This document shows positions 1-8,322 of a stretch of DNA of 39,627 nucleotides, in pieces. Each line of letters opens with the position of its first letter. Within the stretch, counting starts at the first letter, position 1. The DNA is from Armatimonadota bacterium. GTDB taxonomy: Bacteria > Armatimonadota > Fervidibacteria > Fervidibacterales > Thermosaccharophagaceae. Position numbers and translations under genes: made by a program. The DNA lies in assembly GCA_025062195.1 (NCBI GenBank), contig JANXAS010000030.1, positions 1-39,627 on the forward strand, in the 5' to 3' direction. Below the pieces are notes generated by a model. The model was not told where the DNA came from. It worked only from the letters and a program-made list of their open reading frames with translations, and made no database searches.

Positions 1-579
1 CAGAAATTCAGTGACCACCTTTTGTGGGCTTTGAAGGAATCTCGGGAGCAAGAACACAACACCTGTGGCTATAACGGCCACAACAACACCTGCAATGACA
101 AATGGGATGAAGCGCTGAAATGCCCGTTTTTGCATCGTAGGTGGAGCAGGGGTTGGAACCCTCCTCATCACTTTAGGTGAGGGGGCAACTTCAGCCGGTG
201 GAGCAACCTTTTCTTCACGCTGTTCTCTCTTCGCTGGCGGCATCTGCTCAATCTGTAACTCCACAGCCGCAACAGCTTCCCGAGTTGATGGCTCACCCAC
301 AGTTTCTGCAAGCGTCTCTTTCATTTCAACTTCACGCACTGTAGGTTGGGACGCCCCCGTTTCCCCACTTATAACTCTCGTTTCCGGTGGTGCCTCTTCG
401 GCAACAGCTGTTGTGACAGTCCCTGAAGGGAGCATCTTCATCCCTTCGGTCTCTTCAGCTGCGCGCCTCTTCCGCGCTACTTCATCCGAGACTTGAGGCG
501 GGTAAATTGGATATGCGCAACGCCAACATGTGATCATGTGCTCGGCATTCTCAGCACTGCATCTTGGACATGATGGCAT
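1..579 (-). CDS. Zinc-ribbon, single-pass membrane protein (partial, runs off left edge)
   Basis: I read 193 codons from an ATG at 579 to the window edge; the C-terminus is missing. The N-terminus is a short zinc ribbon with CPRC at residues 4-7 and CWRC at about 18-21. About 120 residues follow that are rich in Pro, Glu, Ala and Thr and look disordered. Near residue 155 a hydrophobic segment (FIPFVIAGVVVAVIATGVVF) forms one membrane span. The last visible residues (QKVVTEFL) resemble the start of a small extracytoplasmic NTF2-like or DUF4878-like domain, but that is inference. The start is supported by a GGAG-type ribosome binding site (GGAAGAGGAGTGGAG) just upstream. The gene is divergent from the LON-domain gene across about 375 bases. 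Function is unknown; such zinc-ribbon plus TM proteins are common and usually uncharacterised. Confidence 0.75.
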   Translation of the reverse strand, partial: MPSCPRCSAENAEHMITCWRCAYPIYPPQVSDEVARKRRAAEETEGMKMLPSGTVTTAVAEEAPPETRVISGETGASQPTVREVEMKETLAETVGEPSTREAVAAVELQIEQMPPAKREQREEKVAPPAEVAPSPKVMRRVPTPAPPTMQKRAFQRFIPFVIAGVVVAVIATGVVFLLPRFLQSPQKVVTEFL

Positions 580-626
580 GTTTTTCTCCACTCCTCTTCC
601 GATGGCTTTGCGCTGAACATTAATCA

Positions 627-661
627 CATGCATTATGCATGCAGTTGCGAGCAGTTTGTAA
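627..661 (-). promoter_or_regulatory. Candidate promoter with 15-bp palindrome over the -10
   Basis: Positions 627-641 form a perfect odd-centred inverted repeat (CATGCAT-T-ATGCATG). Read on the minus strand, a CATAAT hexamer (637-632) lies inside it and TTACAA (661-656) lies 18 bases upstream, a plausible sigma-70-like pair for the zinc-ribbon gene starting at 579. A palindrome over a -10 is a typical place for a repressor site. This is prediction from sequence only. The rest of 580-953 shows only an AAAATGAGCC motif near 823 facing the LON-domain gene. Confidence 0.35.
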
Positions 662-953
662 ACGGTAGGGGCATACGAAATGCGCCCGATGAAATTGGAT
701 GAGTCGCCGTCCTTCTCGCCCTTTACATTGCTTGCGATGCTTTCACTGCGGCTAATAGCAACCGCTGAGTGTGTTAACATTTTTGAAGGCGCTTGAATGC
801 CGATCCACTTAATGCAATGGGCAAAATGAGCCGCAGCTATATCAGCACCATCTGGTCGTGATGAACGCCGTTATCTGTGGCGGTTTCAGGATCGGCATCA
901 TTTCCTTTTCGGCAGTGTTGTGTTTTTAGCACATCTCGGATGAGGTGAGTTTA

Positions 954-1643
954 ATGTCCCAATTTGAGACAGAGCTACCACTGCTTGAGATCAACAATGT
1001 GCTGTTTCCGCATGCGAGGATGACGATTGAGGTGAAAGGTGAGCACAACGAGTTTATGGTGATAAGTTGCCTTACAAGGCGTATACCATTCGGTGCTGTG
1101 CTTGTATCTCCAGATGGTCTCCGAAAGCTTGCTGAGAGAAAAGCTGCTGGGACCGCTGCAGGCATTATACATGTTGAGCGTTCGCCTGATGGCATACTTT
1201 CGGTGCTCACGCGAGGGTATAGGCGCTTCCGCCTCATTGAGATAGTGCGTGAAGAACCATACATCATGGCGAGGGTGCAGTTCCCATCGGGATTTATAAC
1301 GCTGCACAGTGGTATGTTGTCGTTATCAAACCGTGTTGCTGCCACATTCCAACGGTATGTTGAGCTTGTCTACGAGCCGCAAACCTTTGGGCAGCGTGAA
1401 TTTGCCCTCCCAACGAGCCCAATTGATTTAGCCTTCGCTGCAGCTGCAATGTTACACATCCCGCCGCTGGAGAAACAGATGCTTCTTGAGATATTCAATG
1501 CGCATGAGTTGTTAGCATTGTTGCTAAAAATACTGCAGCGTGAAATAGCTCGCCTGAACTTGGACGAGGATTACAAACTCAAGGTGCGCAGTGAAGCAAC
1601 TATTGCTCTCCCCAAGATACCACCAATAGGTTTTACCAGTTGA
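954..1643 (+). CDS. LON substrate-binding (PUA-like) domain protein
   Basis: This 229-residue protein matches the stand-alone LON N-terminal domain family. It opens with LPLLEINNVLFPHARMTIEV, the usual first strand and turn. A GIIHVERSPDGILSVLTRG segment and a YIMARVQF strand follow, and the C-terminus is a helical half. There is no AAA+ or Ser-Lys protease domain, so this is not Lon itself. Free-standing LON-domain proteins are thought to bind peptides or regulate proteolysis, but their exact role is not established. I chose the ATG at 954 over the upstream GTG at 945 because GAGGTGAG at 942-949 is a well-placed ribosome binding site for 954. The gene is alone on the plus strand and convergent with the DUF6775-like gene, with 15 bases between the stops. 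Confidence 0.8.
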   Translation: MSQFETELPLLEINNVLFPHARMTIEVKGEHNEFMVISCLTRRIPFGAVLVSPDGLRKLAERKAAGTAAGIIHVERSPDGILSVLTRGYRRFRLIEIVREEPYIMARVQFPSGFITLHSGMLSLSNRVAATFQRYVELVYEPQTFGQREFALPTSPIDLAFAAAAMLHIPPLEKQMLLEIFNAHELLALLLKILQREIARLNLDEDYKLKVRSEATIALPKIPPIGFTS

Positions 1644-1658
1644 ACGGCGGTGTAAGAG

Positions 1659-2537
1659 TCACGAGCCCGCCTCGCGGCGAAGCCTCTCCTCAATAGCGTT
1701 TAAGAGCTGCCGGTGAGCCTCACACAACTCGTAATCGCCATCAAGCTGCGCTTTGAGCATTTCCTGCTGCCAATGTGCATTGTAGAGCCTGCACGAATCA
1801 TCCTCGCAGAATGGGTTTAGAGTTGCATGGTATACTATGGCTTGCAGCAGGTATCCTTTTGTCACATCCGTTAAGCGCTCATCGTCCAAACCGATAAGGG
1901 CATGTTTGCGAAGTTCATATATGACCATTTCAGTTGGCACTTCGCCGCCGACGACGCTCGCTGCTTGCTTGAGGATGTAAAATTCCCTTGGCTTTGCTGG
2001 TGCTTCAATCAACCCGCGAAGCGAAATAATGTTTGGAAAGCCGAGGGTAATTGTGCGTGCGTGCCATCTTCTTGAGAGCACCTCAAATGTGCCGATGAGC
2101 AATTTCGTCACGACTACATGCACATGGCTTAAACTGCGCTCTTCCCTTGGGATCAACTCCCAATAGGCACTTTGCATATGATGGGCGCTGTAGAAAGCAC
2201 CGAACATATTTGGCATGTCATACGCTATGCGCCTGTATTCGTAATCAATTTCGGCTTTAAAAGGCTCCGTAATGACCTCATCGGCATCCAAGCGAAAAAC
2301 CCTTGCAGCTGCTATTGATGATGCGAATCTATAGAGGGCTTCATCAGTGCTTAAGAAATGCCTTGCAGGTTCGTCACGCACTTCTACAGGGAGCGATGGG
2401 AGCAGCGAGGTGATGTAACCGGCAAGCTCATCACCATCAAGTGCTGTGCCGGATGCATCAAGGTAGAGTTTCAGGTAGCGCGGTAGGTGATGAATACGCA
2501 ATTGCATATTGCTTTGCTCCCACAACCATTCATTCAC
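1659..2537 (-). CDS. DUF6775-like protein, putative metallopeptidase-related
   Basis: This 292-residue protein has features I associate with the mostly archaeal DUF6775 family, described as putative metallopeptidases. These are a central [21 protein letters not shown] segment at about 166-186 and a C-terminal cysteine region ([17 protein letters not shown], then LCEAHRQLL). The Cys-x4-Cys and later Cys-x2-His could bind zinc, recalling the second zinc site of archaemetzincins. No HExxH motif is present, so peptidase activity is not shown. No signal peptide or membrane segment is seen, so it is probably cytoplasmic. Its ATG lies 8 bases inside the end of thi4, so the two are almost certainly cotranscribed and translationally coupled. 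A link to thiazole or thiamine metabolism follows only from that context. Family assignment is from memory of the motif and should be checked by profile search. Confidence 0.65.
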   Translation of the reverse strand: MNEWLWEQSNMQLRIHHLPRYLKLYLDASGTALDGDELAGYITSLLPSLPVEVRDEPARHFLSTDEALYRFASSIAAARVFRLDADEVITEPFKAEIDYEYRRIAYDMPNMFGAFYSAHHMQSAYWELIPREERSLSHVHVVVTKLLIGTFEVLSRRWHARTITLGFPNIISLRGLIEAPAKPREFYILKQAASVVGGEVPTEMVIYELRKHALIGLDDERLTDVTKGYLLQAIVYHATLNPFCEDDSCRLYNAHWQQEMLKAQLDGDYELCEAHRQLLNAIEERLRREAGS

Positions 2538-3369
2538 TTTCGCCTTGCGAACTCAGTTTAGAATGGCGTTCACTTACGGCTTCCTCAACATGTATTTGTC
2601 CCAAAATAATATCGGCAGCGCGCTTTCCGGAGAGAAGCATCGCCCCAAATGTCGGACCCATCCTCGGCAGCCCATAAACTGTGGTAACTGCCATGCCGCA
2701 GACAATCAGTCCCGGGTAGACTTCCCCTGTGTGCTCAACAACCAAGTCCTCACTTCGTTCAACCCACATAGCTCCATAACCACGAAGCTTTATTAAGCCC
2801 CTCTCCTCAAGTCTTCGGCAAACCGCAGCATCATGCCCAGTGGCATCAACCACAAACCTTGATTCAATCGCCACAGGGTCAACGCATGTTATCTCCCTTG
2901 GGAGAGCCGTCACCGGAGTCCAATTTATAACAGCCCCAGCAATGCGTTCATCCCGTATGACAGCATCTTCAAAAACAGTCATCTGCAGGAACTTAACGCC
3001 GGCATCGCATGCTGCTGCGATAAGCTTTGAGCATGCATGTGGACCATCGGTGACGAACAATCCGGGTGAATGCTCAATGTATGGGATGCCAAGCTCATCC
3101 AAAACCTCGTTGGCTGGTGCACGGAATGTCACCTTGTTCATCAAGTAGCCGCCAATCCAAAAGCCGCCGCCAAGATAATTGTTGCGCTCAATCAGCAGCA
3201 CCTTTATGCCACTGCTTGCAAGCTGCCTTGCAGCCATAAGACCAGCCGGTCCGCCGCCAACCACTATCACATCGGATTCAACATAGGCGCTAAGTTGACT
3301 CGCAAACTGCTCAAGTATAGCCCTTGTTATCTCGCGCTCACCAACATCGGAGAATATCGGCTTTGTCAC
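2530..3369 (-). CDS. thi4: Thiazole biosynthesis enzyme Thi4 (active-site Cys form)
   Basis: Thi4 enzymes make the ADP-thiazole precursor of thiamine from NAD, glycine and a sulfur source. This 279-residue protein has an N-terminal dinucleotide-binding motif ([17 protein letters not shown], about 35-51). It also has [14 protein letters not shown] at 67-80, the iron-site Asp in VDP (Asp164), His179 in DATGHDA, and the C-terminal [17 protein letters not shown] motif. The length is typical of archaeal Thi4. The residue just before VDP is Cys162 (codon 2886-2884), where archaeal sulfide-using enzymes such as the Methanocaldococcus protein have His and yeast has the sacrificial Cys205. The start is GTG at 3369, with a strong GGAGGTGA ribosome binding site 8 bases upstream. 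It is followed by the overlapping DUF6775-like gene. No recognisable TPP riboswitch precedes it. Confidence 0.93.
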   Translation of the reverse strand: MTKPIFSDVGEREITRAILEQFASQLSAYVESDVIVVGGGPAGLMAARQLASSGIKVLLIERNNYLGGGFWIGGYLMNKVTFRAPANEVLDELGIPYIEHSPGLFVTDGPHACSKLIAAACDAGVKFLQMTVFEDAVIRDERIAGAVINWTPVTALPREITCVDPVAIESRFVVDATGHDAAVCRRLEERGLIKLRGYGAMWVERSEDLVVEHTGEVYPGLIVCGMAVTTVYGLPRMGPTFGAMLLSGKRAADIILGQIHVEEAVSERHSKLSSQGESE

Positions 3370-3543
3370 CTTCCTTTCACCTCCAACTGTTTTGCAATTT
3401 GCTCAACACTCGGGCGCTTAATGGCTCTGCAATATCAATGCCCACCTATAGCCTAAGGGTCTGCCCTGACGAGATCATCAGCCACTCCATAGAGTCACTA
3501 ACTATAGCGTAGCGCGAGTTTGGCGCACCAAACAGAGGCGAGG
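3370..3543 (-). promoter_or_regulatory. Structured leader upstream of thi4
   Basis: The 174 bases between the anti-sigma stop and thi4 can fold on the minus strand into several small helices. In order they are TTTGG/CCAAA (3532-3519), a CTATAG/CTATAG closing pair enclosing ACTC-TATG-GAGT, and GGG-CAGA-CCC. The thi4 ribosome binding site follows. I looked for the TPP-riboswitch signatures (CUGAGA, and the GAUAAUGCCAGCGUAGGG block) and did not find them; only ACCCUU is shared. It could be a terminator/attenuator, an unrecognised structured RNA, or chance pairing. Confidence 0.3.
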
Positions 3544-4902
3544 TTATATAGCCTCGGCGAGTTTGAAGAGGTCTTCAAGAAGATTTGTATCGCCGTTGAC
3601 TTGGCGCTCACCCGAATCACTCGGTGAAGCCCCCTGAGGAGCTATGAGGGGTGTGGATTGCCTCTCCACAGCGGCGGGTGCAGTTTGCATTGCAGCGTTC
3701 TCATTAACGAATGGCGCAACTTTGGTTAACCATCCGGATGCGCCGGAGCGCAAAGATGCAAGACGGGTCTGTGCGTATGCGCGGAGCGATGTCGGGTAAG
3801 CTGCATGCTCCGCAACCGTTGAATAAAGCTCGCTGGCAAATTGACTATCCCCATCCGACTCGCATGCTTGCGCAATCAATGTGATAAGGTTCGCATCGTT
3901 GGACGCTTTCAACTCGGATACGATTTGCTCCGCCACCGACTTCGCAAGCACCCACTCACCCATCATCTCATAGCATGCTTTCAAAAGGCAAAGCGCACGA
4001 TACCGCATCGGTTCGCCCGCCGCGGCATCCTGAACCAATTCCGACAGGCGCTCCACCGCTTGTGATAACTTCCTCATGCTCATCATTTGCTTAATCTCGG
4101 TCAGAAGCGGGTTTGAAATTCCCCCTCCAGAATCGTAAGCAATGCCAGCTGGCATTGTGCTTTGAGGTTCGGCTTTGATAGGGGTGAGTGACACCCTCAG
4201 ATGAGCAAGGTTGGACAATCCTTCGGAAGCATTATCACCTGCGCGCACATCTGTGCGCACAATGCCGATGGTGCCCCCTGAAGACATTGGCTTCAGATTT
4301 GGATAGGTAGCTGCGTTATCAAAAAGCTTTGCAACCCTGCGATGAGTTGTATGTGCCGCCCTACTAATGGTGCTCCGGTTGGTCGTAGCGGTTAAGGTTT
4401 CCCCTGCAACAGCAGCGTGTTGAATGCCACTCGGACTTCGCGGCTGACTGGCGGAAAGCTTCCCAACATGTGACGGCGTTGAATTTGTCATCCCGATGGT
4501 CACGGCACTGTGAAGGTCGCTTGTATTGCTCGGCATCAAAGTTCGTGTGACTGTCCAAGCGGCAAAGAGGGCAATGAGCAAGATGAATGCATATGCCGGT
4601 ATATGAGCAAACTGAAGCAACGGGCTGCGAACAAGTGCCCATATGCGGGAGGGTGCACTCTTTTGGGCTTGAAGTTGCCTAATGCGTTCAAGTGTCCTTT
4701 CGGTGAAGTCAGGGGGTGCTGGCGTGTATGGCATTGAACGCAAAACGAGACATAGCCACTTATGCCACTTGAACTCATTCATACAACCTCTGCAGCGGTT
4801 AAGATGATGTTCGACCCTCGCTGCGGTTGCCTCATCCAATTCTCCATCTATGAGCAGCGGAATAAGCTCGCGATATTTTCGGCAGTGCTCTTTTGAGCGC
4901 AT
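3544..4902 (-). CDS. Zinc-finger anti-sigma factor with TPR-like extracytoplasmic tail
   Basis: The first 60 residues are an anti-sigma zinc finger (zf-HC2). It begins with HCRKYRELIPLLIDGELDE, and the HxxxCxxC motif appears as HLNRCRGC. A single membrane span follows (IPAYAFILLIALFAAWTV, near residue 110). The long outer part has a low-complexity stretch, then helical repeats resembling TPRs (for example SQAVERLSELVQDA and LAKSVAEQIVSELKA). This layout is that of a membrane anti-sigma factor holding an ECF sigma factor. The tail may sense envelope state, which is inference. I prefer the ATG at 4902 (452 aa, AGGG upstream) to the ATG at 4947 inside the sigma gene, which lacks a clear ribosome binding site. 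It lies immediately after its presumed cognate sigma factor. Confidence 0.85.
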   Translation of the reverse strand: MRSKEHCRKYRELIPLLIDGELDEATAARVEHHLNRCRGCMNEFKWHKWLCLVLRSMPYTPAPPDFTERTLERIRQLQAQKSAPSRIWALVRSPLLQFAHIPAYAFILLIALFAAWTVTRTLMPSNTSDLHSAVTIGMTNSTPSHVGKLSASQPRSPSGIQHAAVAGETLTATTNRSTISRAAHTTHRRVAKLFDNAATYPNLKPMSSGGTIGIVRTDVRAGDNASEGLSNLAHLRVSLTPIKAEPQSTMPAGIAYDSGGGISNPLLTEIKQMMSMRKLSQAVERLSELVQDAAAGEPMRYRALCLLKACYEMMGEWVLAKSVAEQIVSELKASNDANLITLIAQACESDGDSQFASELYSTVAEHAAYPTSLRAYAQTRLASLRSGASGWLTKVAPFVNENAAMQTAPAAVERQSTPLIAPQGASPSDSGERQVNGDTNLLEDLFKLAEAI

Positions 4903-4930
4903 GTTCGGTTTTCCCTCATCCTGTAAAAAC

Positions 4931-5614
4931 TCAATCTTCGTTCCCATCCATTGGATGCTTGCTGAGCCAATAGCTCTTCAGCTTTTCCTTAAGCATACGG
5001 CGTGCACGAAAGACTTGAGACTTTAAAGTCCCAACAGGTATGTTGAGGATGCGAGCAGCCTCCTCGTAGTTGAGTTGTCGTATATCGCACATTATGATGG
5101 CTGTTCGGTAGATGTGTGGCAGTTCGTCAATTTTCCTTCGGACGATCTCTCGCAGCTCTTCGTGCAGCACAAGCTCTTCGGGCGTTGGCATATCATCATC
5201 TCTGTCAAGCAACTCTTCCCAGTTGCCCTCTTGATCATCAAGCGATTCCCAAACAGCCTTATCTCGTTGCCGTATAAAGTTCAGGCAGGCATTTTTGGTC
5301 ACTCTGTAAAGCCATGTTGAGATGCGAGAATCACCACGAAAGCTCCCAATCGCTCTAAAGGCGTTGATGAAGACCTCCTGCGCAACATCTTCAGCATCCT
5401 CGGGATTGCGAAGCAAGTCGTATGCGAAACTGTAGACCATATGCTTATAAGTGTCTATGAACTCACGCCATGCGTCTTCATCTCCAGCCTTGCATCTCCT
5501 AAGGAGTTCGCGCTCGTGCTCCGGAATTGATACGGTAGAAAGCCTGCCCCTTGTCAGACCGAGCCTGCCAACAATTGTTGCCAGCCTGCCTCCATTCCTT
5601 TGCCGTTGCCCCAT
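4931..5614 (-). CDS. ECF-family RNA polymerase sigma factor
   Basis: This 227-residue protein has the two ECF domains. The sigma-2 domain includes DLLRNPEDAEDVAQEVF, FRGDSRISTWLYRV and NACLNFIRQR. The sigma-4 domain includes LPHIYRTAIIMCDIRQLNY, EEAARILNIPVGTLKSQ and RARRMLKEKL. There is an extra N-terminal stretch of about 30 basic residues before the usual start. I chose ATG 5614 over the GTG at 5623 because GGTGGT sits 5 bases upstream of the ATG. The downstream zinc-finger anti-sigma gene makes the pair self-explanatory: the anti-sigma would hold this factor at the membrane until a signal arrives. The position just downstream of lptF and lptD suggests, but does not prove, control of envelope functions. 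Confidence 0.93.
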   Translation of the reverse strand: MGQRQRNGGRLATIVGRLGLTRGRLSTVSIPEHERELLRRCKAGDEDAWREFIDTYKHMVYSFAYDLLRNPEDAEDVAQEVFINAFRAIGSFRGDSRISTWLYRVTKNACLNFIRQRDKAVWESLDDQEGNWEELLDRDDDMPTPEELVLHEELREIVRRKIDELPHIYRTAIIMCDIRQLNYEEAARILNIPVGTLKSQVFRARRMLKEKLKSYWLSKHPMDGNED

Positions 5615-5758
5615 TTTTACCACCCGCAGCTTTGTTTGCCCTTATGAACTATACAGCGTCACAAACTTAGACGCCGCTTATAAAGCCTCTGTTGCATATG
5701 TGCTGGCTTTAATTGCAGACACACGCTTATTGCTCATTTTGCCGCATGTGTCACTAAC

Positions 5759-5764
5759 ATTTTA
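5759..5764 (-). promoter_or_regulatory. Possible -10 element (TAAAAT) upstream of sigma gene
   Basis: On the minus strand TAAAATG occurs about 145 bases upstream of the sigma start, and a second CAAAATGAGC lies at 5741-5732. Both resemble -10 motifs seen upstream of other genes in this window. No convincing -35 was found, and the first lies only just inside the spacer after lptD (5615-5778). Confidence 0.2.
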
Positions 5765-5778
5765 CCACCCATTAAGGC

Positions 5779-8319
5779 TCAAAGAATCTGTCCAACACTC
5801 GTATCAAGGAGCTGTGAGCGGTCGCTTGCCCCAAAGAATTGCCTGAACTCAGGAAATGCCTTAATGTTGAACTCAAGTCGCCATTCCCTTGTTAGAGAGT
5901 TGTAGGTCAAAGCAAGCTCATAGCAGTGCAAATCCCTCGTCAGTCTTGCTTGGACATAATCCATGCGCCTCATAATGCCATTGTAGCTTGAGAGCAGTTG
6001 CAGCCTCCATGCCTTGCCAATCCGCCAATCAATGAATGAGCGAAGGAGCGCAAACTTGCGTTCTATCGTGCTGTAACGCGTGCTCAAGTTGACGCGCACC
6101 CCCCAAGGTGGTAACTCTTCCTCTCTCCATGGCTGCCGCGAGTATGCCGAATACGCCGAAATGTAGGAGGCACCATAGCCATAGTAGGATGAAGCATAAG
6201 GTGCATAGCCGTTTGATCGCCCCTTTGAGAGCAACCTCCCCGGAAGTGCAACTGATGCCCACAGGATAATGTCCCTCATTTGACCGCGCTCAACATCGTA
6301 TCCGGTTGATGCAGCCCACCAGAAACCGTTGAGCATGCGCCATTGTGTGCTTATCGTGATATCCCTAAAGATGTTGTTTTGAATATCCAATCCCGTCGTG
6401 AGCGCAGCTTGAAAGCGCTCTGATGGCTCAATGAAGAGTTGCAGGTCTGCCGATTCATATGGTGGGCGCACATCAAACCTAAATGGTGTGTAGCCATGCT
6501 GCTTTTGCAAATTGTAGCCAAGCAACATCCTGCTGCGCCGCCCAAATGCCCATTCAAGTTGGGCGAACATGCCGTATGTGTATTGGGCAGTAGCATCGTC
6601 GTAAAAGCACTGTTCAAATTGCCCCATCGCCGCAAGGTTAAATTGGCGCGATAGCTTAAGCTGGTATTGGCTTAGCCGTGATGCCAGCGCAAGACGAACA
6701 CGCTTAGTATCCTGCGGGTGCTCAACAAACCTGCCGAGGGCAAGCGAGAAGGTGAGCGGAATATTGCCACGGCGTGTTGCCCCGTGCCTTTGCAATCCGA
6801 AGTTTACGGTTATTTCAGGTAGCCTCTCCAAACCGAAGTATGCATCCGCTGTGTTCCTTGCCTTATCCAAATCAATGCGCTGCTCGTATGCGAGCATCCA
6901 ATTGACAGCAGCACCATCGTGCCTGAGTTCAAACTTGTGTTGCAACTCCTCATCCGGCGCCATGCCGCCACCAAAACCGAAGTAGCCCCTTTCAAAGCGG
7001 CGGTATGTGCTCACAAAGTTAGTGCTCCATCTTTCCCTTTGCCATGAGTGGCGCAGCGAAAAGTAAGTATCCTTCGTCTCGCCATAACCGGAGTAGCTTG
7101 ATCGGCGCATGTCAAACATGGTGTGCATGCTCTTTGTCCCCCAACGAACGGATGCCCCAAGCAAGCTTGTTCGCATTCGCCCAACAAAATATGCACTGTT
7201 TGAGCGCACCTCATATTGCAGGTTGGCGGTGAGCGATCGTGAGAAACGATGTGAGTGCCTAAAACTCCAGTTGAGTTCGGTGCCACGATATCTATCACGC
7301 AGCCAGTAAAGCGATAGGGCGCCGATGGCGGCTTTCAAATTGTAGTCCTGCTCAATGCCAAGCCCGATGCCGCGTTTCTCAGCCCACTCAAACCGCCCAA
7401 CCCCGGTAAAACGCTCATCTGCCATGTATGTGTGAGCATATTTGAAGAACCAACCCTCAATCTCATTTCGCCCAACATCGGGCATGAGTGTTGTGCGTCT
7501 TGGGCGAGGCTTTATTGAGACAGTTAATGTCGGCAGAGTTATAAGTCTTCTCTCGCCGAGGTATATACCAACACGCTTCGCAATGACTTTATCATCAGCG
7601 ATTATGCTCACCGAATCAGCCCTCAAGCTCCAATGTGGTGATTCCTTATCGCAGGATGAGAAGAGAGCCGATTTGAGCAGCGCTACATTTTCATGTCCCT
7701 CACCGTAAGCTGCTTTAAGGTGAACTGGCTCGCTAACCCCTCGCGGAAAGAAAGCTGGCTCTATTCTCATGCGACCGCCGCGCAACTCCCAGCGTCTCTC
7801 CCTGATGCGATAACTTAACTCACCGACAGAGAAACTGAGGTTCGTCGCGGTCCCTTCAACCGGCGGAAGCAAGCTCACAACGCCCTCATTTTGTCTATAT
7901 CTCACCCTGCTTGCGTATGCCGTTAAGTCGCGCACCCTTATTTCCACATCGCCGCCCTTTGATTGAATGTCCCACTCGTCCTTATGGCGCTTAATTACCA
8001 ACTCGGCATTTTGGTTGATCACCTCCACAACATTTTCTCCGTTCCCAGCCTCGCCTTTCACTTCACCACCACTAACTAAATCACGCTCTTCACGCTGCAC
8101 CAACTCCCGTTCAACTGTAGGTGCCCGGAGAAATTCATCGTGAGCCTTTTCACCGGTGACATTGTGGCTGTTGAAGCACAACGCAAAAAGAGCAATGAGA
8201 ACCCTCATAGGCAGCTGCGTTGTGCTTCGTGCTCGGTGACCATTGTGAGTTCCCATAATGAAAGTCATTGATCTGCGCAACTTGCATTCTTCAATTTCAT
8301 CTGCCAGAATACGGCTCAT
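5779..8319 (-). CDS. lptD: LptD-like LPS-assembly outer-membrane protein
   Basis: LptD inserts lipopolysaccharide into the outer leaflet of the outer membrane. The 846-residue product has a hydrophobic export signal (MRVLIALFALCF, near residue 38) and an OstA/LptA-like beta region at about 80-185 (VEVINQNAELVIKRH, VRDLTAYASRVRY). It also has a CDKESPHWSLRADSVSI segment matching the conserved cysteine, HW and RAD block of LptD. A long C-terminal region has alternating aromatic/polar strands typical of a beta-barrel. The start at 8319 has AAGGAG upstream and lies 4 bases after the stop of the permease gene, so the two are coupled. That start leaves an unusually long segment before the hydrophobic core; a later Met is possible. 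Only one of the usual LptD disulfide-type cysteines is obvious. Confidence 0.82.
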   Translation of the reverse strand: MSRILADEIEECKLRRSMTFIMGTHNGHRARSTTQLPMRVLIALFALCFNSHNVTGEKAHDEFLRAPTVERELVQREERDLVSGGEVKGEAGNGENVVEVINQNAELVIKRHKDEWDIQSKGGDVEIRVRDLTAYASRVRYRQNEGVVSLLPPVEGTATNLSFSVGELSYRIRERRWELRGGRMRIEPAFFPRGVSEPVHLKAAYGEGHENVALLKSALFSSCDKESPHWSLRADSVSIIADDKVIAKRVGIYLGERRLITLPTLTVSIKPRPRRTTLMPDVGRNEIEGWFFKYAHTYMADERFTGVGRFEWAEKRGIGLGIEQDYNLKAAIGALSLYWLRDRYRGTELNWSFRHSHRFSRSLTANLQYEVRSNSAYFVGRMRTSLLGASVRWGTKSMHTMFDMRRSSYSGYGETKDTYFSLRHSWQRERWSTNFVSTYRRFERGYFGFGGGMAPDEELQHKFELRHDGAAVNWMLAYEQRIDLDKARNTADAYFGLERLPEITVNFGLQRHGATRRGNIPLTFSLALGRFVEHPQDTKRVRLALASRLSQYQLKLSRQFNLAAMGQFEQCFYDDATAQYTYGMFAQLEWAFGRRSRMLLGYNLQKQHGYTPFRFDVRPPYESADLQLFIEPSERFQAALTTGLDIQNNIFRDITISTQWRMLNGFWWAASTGYDVERGQMRDIILWASVALPGRLLSKGRSNGYAPYASSYYGYGASYISAYSAYSRQPWREEELPPWGVRVNLSTRYSTIERKFALLRSFIDWRIGKAWRLQLLSSYNGIMRRMDYVQARLTRDLHCYELALTYNSLTREWRLEFNIKAFPEFRQFFGASDRSQLLDTSVGQIL

Positions 8320-8322
8320 GCT

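Noticed and set aside
3370-3480. TPP riboswitch before thi4
   Set aside because: Only ACCCUU is shared; the CUGAGA and GAUAAUGCCAGCGUAGGG blocks are absent.
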